From positions 1 through 12,941 of the forward strand of contig JAMCWS010000248.1 of NCBI GenBank assembly GCA_023480605.1: a stretch of 12,941 bases of DNA. Reading direction: 5' to 3'. This DNA is from a bacterium (GTDB lineage Bacteria; Sumerlaeota; Sumerlaeia; MVZB01). The notes below the pieces were generated by a model. The model did not search any database and was not told where the DNA came from. It was given only the letters and a program-made list of their open reading frames with translations. Of this stretch, positions 6,493 through 12,418 are shown one piece after another (position 1 is the first letter of the stretch; each line of letters starts with the position of its first letter). The position numbers and the translations under genes are program-made.

Positions 6493-7395
6493 TCAATGGA
6501 GGAAGAAGACGGCCACGCCGGCGACGGCCAGCATGGCCCCGATCACCTCGCGCCGGCGGATCCGCTCGCGGCGGAGGATCACCTCCGGCGGAATAATGAG
6601 CACGGGGGTGATGGCCATGATCGTCGTGGCCACACCGACGTTGGCCTTCTGGATCGCCAGCAGCGAGAGCGACATGCCCAGGAACGGGCCGAAAAACGAC
6701 CCGTGGGCGATCGACACCATCGAGGGCCGGTTGCGCGCCGCCGCCGCCACCATCCCCCAACGCCGCGTCGCCGTGAACAGGACCGCGAATCCCAGGCCGG
6801 CGGCCATCAGCCGGATCTGCGCCGCGGCGAAATTGTCGTAGTTCCCCATGCCATACTTTGCGGCAATGTAACTGAGCGACTGCCCCAGCACGCTGACCAG
6901 CGCGAACAGGATTCCCGAAACCGGGCGGTTGATGCGCACCAGGCCGGCCGCGCGGGGGGTGCGGTCGAGGATGACCAGCGCGATGCCCGCCAGCGTCAGG
7001 CCCATGCCGCAGAGGTCGCGGAAGGCGAGCGGCTCGCCCAGCGCGAAAATGCCCAGCACCCCCGTCAGCAACGGGACGAGGGCCGAGACCAGCAGCGTCA
7101 CGCGCGCGCCCATGATGATCATCGCGCGAAACAGGCAGGTGTCGCCGATCAGGTATTTGACAAGTCCCGAAACCGACAGCCAGAGCCAGACGTGCCCGTC
7201 GGCATCGAGGGGCAGGGCCATGCCGCGCAGGAACCAGGCGGCCACGGTCAGGTAGGCCAGGCCGAAACAGATTTTAAACAGGTTGGCGGCCAGCGCGCCG
7301 ACGCGCCGGCTGGCGTCCTCGAAGGCCAACGCCGAAACGGTCCAGCCGACGGCGGCGGCCAGGGCGGCGATCTCACCGGCGTGAGCGATTGGCAT
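6493..7395 (-). CDS. EamA/DMT-family transporter
   Basis: 300 residues, mostly hydrophobic, with about ten predicted membrane segments in two similar halves (about residues 7-143 and 158-299), the normal size and layout of two-EamA-domain drug/metabolite transporters. Each half ends with the typical signature: GARVTLLVSALVPLLTGV followed by LGEPL (119-123), and NVGVATTIMAITPVLIIPPE followed by RRERIRRREVIGAMLAVAGV. Such proteins sit in the inner membrane and move amino acids, nucleosides or other small metabolites; the substrate cannot be told from the sequence. The start at ATG 7395 gives a good first helix, but the ribosome site is weak (AAGGA, 13 bases away). A TATTAT (7463-7458) within the edge of the upstream repeat could serve as a -10 element. 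The gene is separated from fumarase by about 300 bases of repeat-bearing DNA and may be transcribed alone. Confidence 0.87.
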   Translation of the reverse strand: MPIAHAGEIAALAAAVGWTVSALAFEDASRRVGALAANLFKICFGLAYLTVAAWFLRGMALPLDADGHVWLWLSVSGLVKYLIGDTCLFRAMIIMGARVTLLVSALVPLLTGVLGIFALGEPLAFRDLCGMGLTLAGIALVILDRTPRAAGLVRINRPVSGILFALVSVLGQSLSYIAAKYGMGNYDNFAAAQIRLMAAGLGFAVLFTATRRWGMVAAAARNRPSMVSIAHGSFFGPFLGMSLSLLAIQKANVGVATTIMAITPVLIIPPEVILRRERIRRREVIGAMLAVAGVAVFFLH

Positions 7396-7466
7396 CTGGC
7401 ACGGGGTCCTTGGGCTAGGGGGATCGGCGCGGCCGCCGGGGACCGGTCAGGAGAAAGATAATATTA

Positions 7467-7680
7467 GCCACGAAATCACACGAAAAACACGAAAATTTGA
7501 GGAACAAATCCGAAAATCCTTGGGCTCCAAATACCCGATGATGGTATCCGAAAGCATCCTGTTTTTGCGTATTTTGTGCCTTTTTGCCGCAAATCATCCC
7601 GTCTTCATGACTGACCAGTCAAGAATCAGAAGGCTGTTAAGGTTACTCCCTTTCGTGTGTATTCATGTTCTTTCGTGGCG
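7467..7680. repeat. Inverted CACGAA-cluster repeat element (MITE-like, noncoding)
   Basis: The left end has three CACGAA hexamers at 7469, 7479 and 7488. The right end has the reverse complement in mirror order: TTCGTG at 7652, TTCATG at 7662 and TTCGTG at 7672. The spacing is 9-10 bases, one helical turn. Both ends carry GCCACGAAA (7467-7475 and, inverted, 7671-7679). The 150 or so bases between are low in G+C and hold no convincing gene; the frame at 7415-7597 (minus) is an artefact of this composition. It fills the gap between fumarase and the EamA gene. Similar CACGAA-rich intergenic repeats occur in environmental bacterial genomes as far as I recall, but I cannot check copy number here. 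Confidence 0.5.
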
Positions 7681-7698
7681 AATAAATATTTTCGCGGC

Positions 7699-9237
7699 TT
7701 ATTTTTCCGGCAAGAGGCCGGCCAGCAGCGCGGCGCTCGTTTCGAGCACCTCGGCGTGGAGCGAGCCGCCATGGCTGTCCATCGTCACGATGGCCGGAAA
7801 GTCCTCGCATTCGATTTCCCACATCGCCTCGGGAACGCCGAACTCCTCGAGCAGGTGAACGCCGATGACGCGCTTCAGCGTACGGGCGTAAACCTGGGCC
7901 GCGCCGCCGATGGCGTGCAGGTAAACGGCCCCGCTCTTGCGCAGGCCCTCCAGCGTCCGCGGACCCATGCCCCCCTTGCCGATGACGCCGCGGATGCCGA
8001 ACTTTTCGATGATGGCGGCCTGGTAGGGCTCCTCGCGCGTCGAGGTGGTCGGGCCGGCGGCTTTGACGTGCCACTGGCCGGCGCCGTCCTTGAGCATCAC
8101 GGGACCGCAGTGATAAATGATCGTGCCGGCCAGATCGGTCGGCGCCTCGTGGCTCATGAGATACTTGTGCATGGCGTCGCGGCCGGTGACGATGCGGCCG
8201 CTCACCAGGACGACGTCGCCCACGCGCAACCGGCGCGCCTGCTCCTCGCTGACGGGCGGCGTGAGGCGGATCTCGCGACCCGTCGTCGGGAAGCCGGCCA
8301 TGCGGGCCATTTTTACCGGCCGTTCGTCCAACTCCTCCCAGCCGCTCAGCGCGCCGGTGGCGGGATCGACCCAGGCCGTCAGGCGGCGAAAGGCCCAGCA
8401 ATTGTAGGCCACCGAAACGAAGAATGACGCGGGCAGGCGATTGAACGCCCCGATTTTGCAGCCCAGGAGCGTCGTCGGGCCGCCGAAACCCATGACGCCG
8501 ATGGCGAGCCGGTTGGCCTCGTCCATGACCTCGGCCTCCAGCCGGGCCAGTTCGGGCGCCGGGTTGACGTCGTCAACGGCGCGGAAGAGTTGTTCCTTGG
8601 CGAAGGCGTAGCCCTGCGCGCGGTCGCCGCCGACGGCCACGCCGAGGAAGCCGGGCGAGCAGCCGAAGCCCTGGGCCTGCCAGACGGCGTGAAGGATGCA
8701 CTTTTTCACCCCGGCCAGGTCGCGCCCGGCGCTGCCCAGGTGGTCCAACTCGCAGGGCAGGCTGTATTGGATGCACTTGTTTTCGCTGCCCCCGCCCTTG
8801 AGGACGAGGCGGACGCGGATCCGGTTCTCGCGCCACTGCTTGAAGTGGACGACGGGCGTCGTGCCGCTCAGGTTGTCGCCGGTGTTGCGGCCGGTGAGCG
8901 AATCGACGCTGTTGGGTCGCAGCATGCCGCGGCGCGTGGCCTCGCCCACCGCCCAGCGGATGTCTTCTTCCATCGCAATCTGGTCGGCGCCCACCGGACA
9001 ATGGACCTCGAAGGTCGGCATGCCGGTATCCTGGCAGATGGCCCCGCGGTCGGATCCCCCGGGCATTTGGCCGCAGGCCATGTCGATGTTCTGGTTGATG
9101 ATTTCGAGGCCCTGGGCTTCGCGGCTGCCCGCGCCGACGCCGGCGACGGCCGCGATGATGGCCCGGCGCACGTCGGCTGGCAGATTGGTGGAAGTCTGGA
9201 TGACCAGCTCCAACATCGAATCGCGAAATTGTTTCAT
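7699..9237 (-). CDS. fumA: Class I (iron-sulfur) fumarate hydratase, single-chain
   Basis: 512 residues, close to the usual length of one-chain class I fumarases. It catalyses reversible hydration of fumarate to malate in the cytoplasm (TCA cycle, or its reductive branch). The alpha part (to about 290) has ICQDTGMP (C68), LKGGGSEN (147-153), GFGCSPG (C193) and TLLGCKIGA (C260). These three cysteines are in the positions of the [4Fe-4S] ligands of the family. The beta part (about 320-512) has SGRIVTGRDAMHK, AGPTTST (394-400) and GKGGMG (420-425), as in FumA/TtdB-type domains. The related L-tartrate dehydratase is normally two separate chains, so fumarase is favoured. AAGGA lies 11 bases before the ATG and a good promoter 50-78 bases upstream. 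The cluster of this class is destroyed by oxygen and superoxide, which fits the nearby sodB and iron transporter genes. Stop is TAA. Confidence 0.93.
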   Translation of the reverse strand: MKQFRDSMLELVIQTSTNLPADVRRAIIAAVAGVGAGSREAQGLEIINQNIDMACGQMPGGSDRGAICQDTGMPTFEVHCPVGADQIAMEEDIRWAVGEATRRGMLRPNSVDSLTGRNTGDNLSGTTPVVHFKQWRENRIRVRLVLKGGGSENKCIQYSLPCELDHLGSAGRDLAGVKKCILHAVWQAQGFGCSPGFLGVAVGGDRAQGYAFAKEQLFRAVDDVNPAPELARLEAEVMDEANRLAIGVMGFGGPTTLLGCKIGAFNRLPASFFVSVAYNCWAFRRLTAWVDPATGALSGWEELDERPVKMARMAGFPTTGREIRLTPPVSEEQARRLRVGDVVLVSGRIVTGRDAMHKYLMSHEAPTDLAGTIIYHCGPVMLKDGAGQWHVKAAGPTTSTREEPYQAAIIEKFGIRGVIGKGGMGPRTLEGLRKSGAVYLHAIGGAAQVYARTLKRVIGVHLLEEFGVPEAMWEIECEDFPAIVTMDSHGGSLHAEVLETSAALLAGLLPEK

Positions 9238-9286
9238 GGGTTAGCGGTTCCTTATGGGGTGGGCGCAACGCCGAAAAAGTCACCGA

Positions 9287-9315
9287 ATTCTGACACAATG
9301 CCGCCGTGATGGCAA
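9287..9315 (-). promoter_or_regulatory. Sigma70-type promoter for fumarase
   Basis: On the minus strand TTGCCA (9315-9310, 5 of 6 to consensus), a 17-base spacer and CAGAAT (9292-9287, 4 of 6). Transcription would start near 9280, about 43 bases before the ATG at 9237. It lies in the 140-base gap after the small CPEC protein gene, so fumarase is probably transcribed on its own even if readthrough from upstream occurs. Confidence 0.5.
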
Positions 9316-9377
9316 GGGCGCAGGTCGGGGGCGCATAGGGCGAAAAGGATACGTCCTTCAGGTCATTTGCGTCCGTC

Positions 9378-9689
9378 TCAGTCCAGGTCGACCTCGCGCT
9401 TGGGCTTCTGGGCGGGGCCTTCCTTTTGCGCCTGCTCCAGGCCCTCCTTGAACAAGGCGTTGAGCCGGTCCATTTTGGTGCGCTCGCGCTCGCGGGCCTC
9501 CTCGACCTTGCGGTCGATTTCGGTCTTGGACCGCTTGACTTTCAGGAAGGCGTCCTCGAAACGGTCGCCGGTCGATTCTTCGAGAATCGGCTTGCGCGTC
9601 TCGACAAGCTTGCCGTCGCGCCGGCGGACGATCAGGACCGTTTTGCATTCGGGACACGTAATTTCGAAGAACTCTTCGGTGTTGGCCAT
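9378..9689 (-). CDS. Small hypothetical protein with CPEC motif and charged helical tail
   Basis: 103 residues. ATG 9689 has AGGA 7 bases upstream, a good ribosome site, and the codon use is like its neighbours. Residues 7-32 (FFEITCPECKTVLIVRRRDG) look like the first half of a zinc ribbon: a beta hairpin with CPEC at 12-15, but there is no second CXXC, so a metal site would have to be completed by a partner or dimer. Residues about 43-90 are highly charged (Lys/Arg/Glu) and probably form a long helix or coiled coil. The end is KPKREVDLD. There is no signal or membrane segment, so it is cytoplasmic. I do not recognise a named family with certainty. It precedes fumarase by 140 bases; no functional link can be claimed. 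Confidence 0.75.
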   Translation of the reverse strand: MANTEEFFEITCPECKTVLIVRRRDGKLVETRKPILEESTGDRFEDAFLKVKRSKTEIDRKVEEARERERTKMDRLNALFKEGLEQAQKEGPAQKPKREVDLD

Positions 9690-9872
9690 TTTTCATCCTG
9701 CCCCCATGGGAGATGATTCCATGATGTTCATGTATCATAAATCACATGGGAGCGGCGGAGAGAAGAATTTTCGCCAAAAGACCGGCCGGTCCGATCTCAT
9801 CCACGCTCGCGCACGGATGTCGGAGGCTCCTGCGGGAAAACTCAAGGGGGTAAGGGAACGAAGGGAAACGGC

Positions 9873-9969
9873 GGGGACAAAATACTATTTGGATGGTGAA
9901 GCCGCTGACCGAGGGGATCGTGGCCTGATCCGGTCCGTCTCCATGTCCCCAATTCGGTTCCACGTCCCC
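9873..9969. repeat. GGGGAC / GTCCCC boxes in inverted and direct arrangement
   Basis: One GGGGAC followed 67 and 86 bases later by two GTCCCC boxes that are 19 bases apart. Short GGGGAC-type boxes flanking AT-containing spacers resemble decayed REP/RAYT-type or MITE-like sequences seen in many environmental genomes. This resemblance is from memory and not tested. No transposase is in the window. Confidence 0.3.
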
Positions 9970-10002
9970 TTTTGGCCAAATATCGTCCACTAATGCGAAC
10001 CG

Positions 10003-10042
10003 TTACGAGATGCGCGCGGGTCCGCGGTTACCGCTCTCGTAA
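10003..10042. other. Nested palindromes downstream of the iron transporter gene
   Basis: The outer arms TTACGAGA (10003-10010) and TCTCGTAA (10035-10042) are perfect reverse complements. Between them lie CGCGG-GT-CCGCG and the odd palindrome GCGGT-T-ACCGC (10024-10034). They begin 12 bases after the stop of the transporter gene. A branched RNA fold is possible, and it could protect or end the transcript, but no T-run follows on the minus strand, so it is not a classical terminator. Confidence 0.4.
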
Positions 10043-10054
10043 TGGGGCCGGCCG

Positions 10055-11185
10055 TCAACCGCTGATGGCCACGCCGATCAAGCGGCCAATGCCGAAGGTC
10101 ACGCCGGCCGCCCCCAGGCCGAAGATCACCTGGCGCACGCCGCTGCGGACCACGCCCCGCCCCGTAATGAGCGAGATGGCCGCGCCGATCAGGTAGAGGG
10201 CCGCCGTGCTGACGGCCAGGCTGACCCCCACCGCCATCCGTCCCTCCAGAAACATGAAGGCGAAGACCGGGATGATCGCGCCCACGACGAAGAGGACGAA
10301 CGAGGCGCCGGCGGCTTCCCAGGCCGAGCCGCCCAGTTCCTCGGGGTCGAACCCGAGTTCCTCGCGCGCCAGCGTGTCCAGGGCGTGATCGGCGTCGCCG
10401 ATCAGGCTCTGGGCCATGCGCCGGGCGTCGAGTTCGTCGACCCCCTTGGACTGGTAAATGAGCGAGAGTTCCTCCATCTCCTCTTCGGGCGCCTTGGCCA
10501 GTTCATCGGCCTCGGTGGCCAGTTCGTGCTGGTAGAGTTCGCGCGAGCTTTGCACCGAGAGCCACTCGCCCATGGCCATCGAAAACGCCCCGGCCAGCAA
10601 GCCGGCCAGGCCGGTGATCAGGATGTCGTGACTGGTCAGGTTGGCGCCGGCAACGGCCATCACCAGGCTCAGGTTCGAACAAAGGCCGTCGTTCGCGCCC
10701 AGGACGGCGGCGCGCAAAGCGTTGCCGCCGATGTTGCGGTGGCGCCCCTCGAGTTTGACCAGCGCGCTGCCGGCCAGGCCGCCGACGGGCGCCTTGGCGA
10801 TCAGGTTGAGCAATTTGGCATGAGAGCGCTCCTCGGCCTCCATGCCGACGCGCCGCGCTTCGGGCTGGCGACTGTATTTGCCCCGGCCGGCGTCCTCGCG
10901 CCCGATGGCCGTGGGCAGGACGAATTGCACGCCAAACCGGCGCGCCAGCCAACTCATGGCCCGCGAACGCCAGCCGGGCCGGCGGGGACCGGGTTCCACG
11001 CCGGCCGCGCGCAGTTGCTCCTCCCAATAGGCGGCGTGCTTCTCCTCGACCTCGGCCATGCGGCGGTAGATCTCGGCCAGTTGCGGCTGGGTTTCGGTCT
11101 CGGCCGCCGTGCGGTAAAGCCCGGCGGCGTCGATCTCGTCTTGCAGGTTGTCGCGATAGCGGCGGGTGTCTTCGGTGTTCGCCAT
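10055..11185 (-). CDS. Membrane-bound ferritin-like/VIT-family iron transporter (MbfA-like)
   Basis: 376 residues from ATG 11185, which has AAGGA 8 bases upstream; the frame is open further upstream but has no good start there. The N-terminal part (1-130) is a ferritin/rubrerythrin-like helical domain with E17, E47-x-x-H50 (EVEEKH) and E119-x-x-H122 (EERSH) as likely di-iron ligands. From about 146 a VIT1/CCC1 domain follows: GANDGLCSNLSLV, LLAGAFSMAMGEWLSVQS, a charged cytoplasmic loop rich in Glu (ADELAKAPEEEMEEL), and three hydrophobic segments to the end. This two-domain layout is that of MbfA, an inner-membrane iron exporter induced by iron or peroxide in alphaproteobacteria; VIT proteins may also move manganese. 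It follows sodB by 150 bases and may share its transcript. Iron removal beside superoxide dismutase and an Fe-S fumarase is a sensible set for limiting iron-driven oxidative damage. Confidence 0.88.
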   Translation of the reverse strand: MANTEDTRRYRDNLQDEIDAAGLYRTAAETETQPQLAEIYRRMAEVEEKHAAYWEEQLRAAGVEPGPRRPGWRSRAMSWLARRFGVQFVLPTAIGREDAGRGKYSRQPEARRVGMEAEERSHAKLLNLIAKAPVGGLAGSALVKLEGRHRNIGGNALRAAVLGANDGLCSNLSLVMAVAGANLTSHDILITGLAGLLAGAFSMAMGEWLSVQSSRELYQHELATEADELAKAPEEEMEELSLIYQSKGVDELDARRMAQSLIGDADHALDTLAREELGFDPEELGGSAWEAAGASFVLFVVGAIIPVFAFMFLEGRMAVGVSLAVSTAALYLIGAAISLITGRGVVRSGVRQVIFGLGAAGVTFGIGRLIGVAISG

Positions 11186-11199
11186 GGTGTGAATCCTTG

Positions 11200-11334
11200 G
11201 AAAGCTGGCGGCTGGAGGCGCGCTTTTCCTCAACGAATATTTTGCCGAAGGCCGCGCGTCTTCTGTCGTGCAATAATCTTCGGCCAGCCTTGTGCCGTGC
11301 CTCCAGCCTCCAGCCTCCACGCTCCAGCCTTTCC
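11200..11334. repeat. Inverted-repeat-bounded insert between sodB and the iron transporter, with 7-base tandem repeats
   Basis: Almost the whole 150-base spacer is bounded by imperfect terminal inverted repeats: 11199-11219 begins GGAAAGCTGG and ends GGCTGGAGGC, and 11313-11334 reads similarly on the other strand. Within it GCCTCCA is repeated three times head to tail (11299-11319) plus a degenerate copy, and the inverted copy is at 11213-11219. A second stem, GCCGAAG (11244-11250) with CTTCGGC (11278-11284), lies in the centre. The transcript would fold into a long hairpin. It looks like a small non-autonomous insertion or intergenic repeat. Confidence 0.45.
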
Positions 11335-11335
11335 C

Positions 11336-11923
11336 TTACTTCGCCCGGGCGTAGTTTTCGGCCACGAATCCCCAATTAACCAGGCTCTTGAGGAATGTGT
11401 CGATATATTTGGGGCGCGCGTTGCGGTAATCGATGTAATAAGCGTGCTCCCAGACGTCCATCGTGAGCAGCGCCGTCTGGCCGTGCTTCATCGGCAGGTC
11501 GGCGTTGGGAGTTTTGGCGATCTTGAGTTTGCCGCCCTCGAGCACCAGCCAGGCCCAGCCCGAACCGAACTGGGTGGCGCCGGCGTCGGCGAAATCGGCG
11601 GCGAACTTGTCGAGGCCGCCCAGGTCGCGCTCGATGGCCATCAGCAGATCGCCCGACGGCTGCCCGCCGCCCCCCGCCTTCATGCAGTTCCAGTAAAAGG
11701 TGTGGTTCCAGACCTGGGCGGCGTTGTTGAAGACGCCCCCTTCCACGCTCATGATGATCTCCTCGAGCGGCTTGCGCGCCTCGGGTTTCCCGTCGATCAA
11801 CTTGTTGAGATTGGCGACGTAGGCGGCGTGGTGCTTGCCGTGGTGATACTCCAGCGTTTCGGCGCTGATGTGGGGCTCCAGCGCGTTCTTGGCATACGGC
11901 AACGGAGGCAGTTCGAAGCTCAT
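11336..11923 (-). CDS. sodB: Superoxide dismutase, iron type (SodB)
   Basis: 195 residues from ATG 11923, with AAGGAGA 8 bases upstream; the frame is open upstream of this ATG, but only MSFELPPLPYAKNALEPHIS matches the family start. The enzyme converts superoxide to oxygen and peroxide in the cytoplasm. Metal ligands are H27 (EYHHGKHH), H74 (NHTFYWNC), D156 and H160 (DVWEHAYYIDYRNARP). NNAAQVWNH with Q70, and close overall likeness to E. coli SodB, point to the iron form; cambialistic or manganese use is not excluded. There is no signal peptide. The MbfA-like iron transporter lies 150 bases downstream in the same direction. A candidate promoter is at 12018-11990. Stop is TAA. Confidence 0.96.
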   Translation of the reverse strand: MSFELPPLPYAKNALEPHISAETLEYHHGKHHAAYVANLNKLIDGKPEARKPLEEIIMSVEGGVFNNAAQVWNHTFYWNCMKAGGGGQPSGDLLMAIERDLGGLDKFAADFADAGATQFGSGWAWLVLEGGKLKIAKTPNADLPMKHGQTALLTMDVWEHAYYIDYRNARPKYIDTFLKSLVNWGFVAENYARAK

Positions 11924-11989
11924 GGGACTTTCTCCTTGTCTTAAGTGGTATAAAATGATCAATTTCCCCGGACCATGCGAATCGTTTCT

Positions 11990-12018
11990 CTTTTATCATC
12001 TTTTTGCCATATGATCAA
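11990..12018 (-). promoter_or_regulatory. Candidate promoter of sodB with repeated ATGATCAA
   Basis: TTGATC (12018-12013, 4 of 6), a 17-base spacer and TAAAAG (11995-11990, 4 of 6) lie about 70-95 bases before the sodB ATG. The palindrome-containing octamer ATGATCAA occurs twice on the plus strand, at 12011-12018 (over the -35) and 11955-11962 (leader), 56 bases apart, and could be a paired regulator site. The matches are modest, so this is only a candidate. Confidence 0.35.
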
Positions 12019-12090
12019 CCCAACAAGCATATTCGGATCAGGCGGGTGGTGCATTCCTGAATTCCCCGGTCAATGGGGCGGGGAGGTGGA

Positions 12091-12290
12091 AGTCCCGCTA
12101 GGGACGGAAGCCTTCAGCCCGCCACGCCAGCGACGGGAAACCGATCGATGATCGATCCGGAGTCCCATCAGGGACGAATGGCGAGGGGATTTCGCTCCCA
12201 TCATTCGTCCCTGACGGGACTTTTGGGGGGAGACGGCCATCCATCCCGCCATTGCCATGGCGGGCTGAAGGCAACCGTCCCTCCGGGACT
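12091..12290. repeat. Mirror-symmetric array of four GTCCC/GGGAC hairpins (non-autonomous repeat element)
   Basis: GTCCC and GGGAC, separated by 3-4 bases, occur at 12092-12105, 12162-12175, 12207-12220 and 12277-12289, that is at intervals of 70, 45 and 70. The outer arms (12091-12137 and 12245-12290) are near-perfect reverse complements of about 46 bases, sharing GCCTTCAGCCCGCCA. The inner arms (12161-12180 and 12202-12221) are inverted copies sharing CAGGGACGAATG. GATCGAT-g-ATCGATC (12143-12157) is a further palindrome. Short open frames across it on both strands are by-products. It lies in the divergent space between sodB and the plus-strand membrane protein gene. The remaining bases 12291-12418 show no gene or clear promoter. 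Confidence 0.75.
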
Positions 12291-12418
12291 GAGTCCAACG
12301 CTCGGAATGTCGGCCCGATTCTGGGAACAGAGGATCTGATCTGAGAGAGTATTCAGGGATGCACCCATCAGGCGGTTTTCGCTTTTACGGCGGCGGCAGC
12401 GACTCTATATTGTTGACG

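Larger units (their letters stand above)
9690..10054. other. Intergenic region with GGGGAC/GTCCCC boxes and palindromes
   Basis: 365 bases without a convincing gene. ATGATGTTCATGTATCAT (9721-9738) is a partial palindrome about 32 bases before the ATG of the CPEC gene and overlaps a TATGAT on the minus strand, so it may be an operator or promoter part. Further right, GGGGAC (9873-9878) faces GTCCCC (9945-9950) and GTCCCC (9964-9969), followed by TTTGGCCAAA (9971-9980). An 82-codon minus-strand frame (9990-9742) crosses these boxes. It has no ribosome site, no domain-like composition and is not supported. Confidence 0.5.

Noticed and set aside
7415..7597. 60-codon minus-strand frame in the CACGAA repeat region
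   Set aside because: It is generated by the repeat and AT-rich sequence (FSCFSCDFVAN) and has no ribosome site or domain.
9742..9990. 82-codon minus-strand frame
   Set aside because: It crosses the GGGGAC boxes, lacks a ribosome site and has a composition unlike the neighbouring proteins.
10385..11944. 519-codon plus-strand frame spanning the iron transporter and sodB
   Set aside because: It runs antisense through two well-supported genes and their spacer, which a real gene would not do.
12070..12340. Short frames on both strands through the hairpin array, and a possible CRISPR array
   Set aside because: The frames come from palindromic repeats. The units are inverted, not direct, with only four copies and no regular unique spacers, so it is not a CRISPR.
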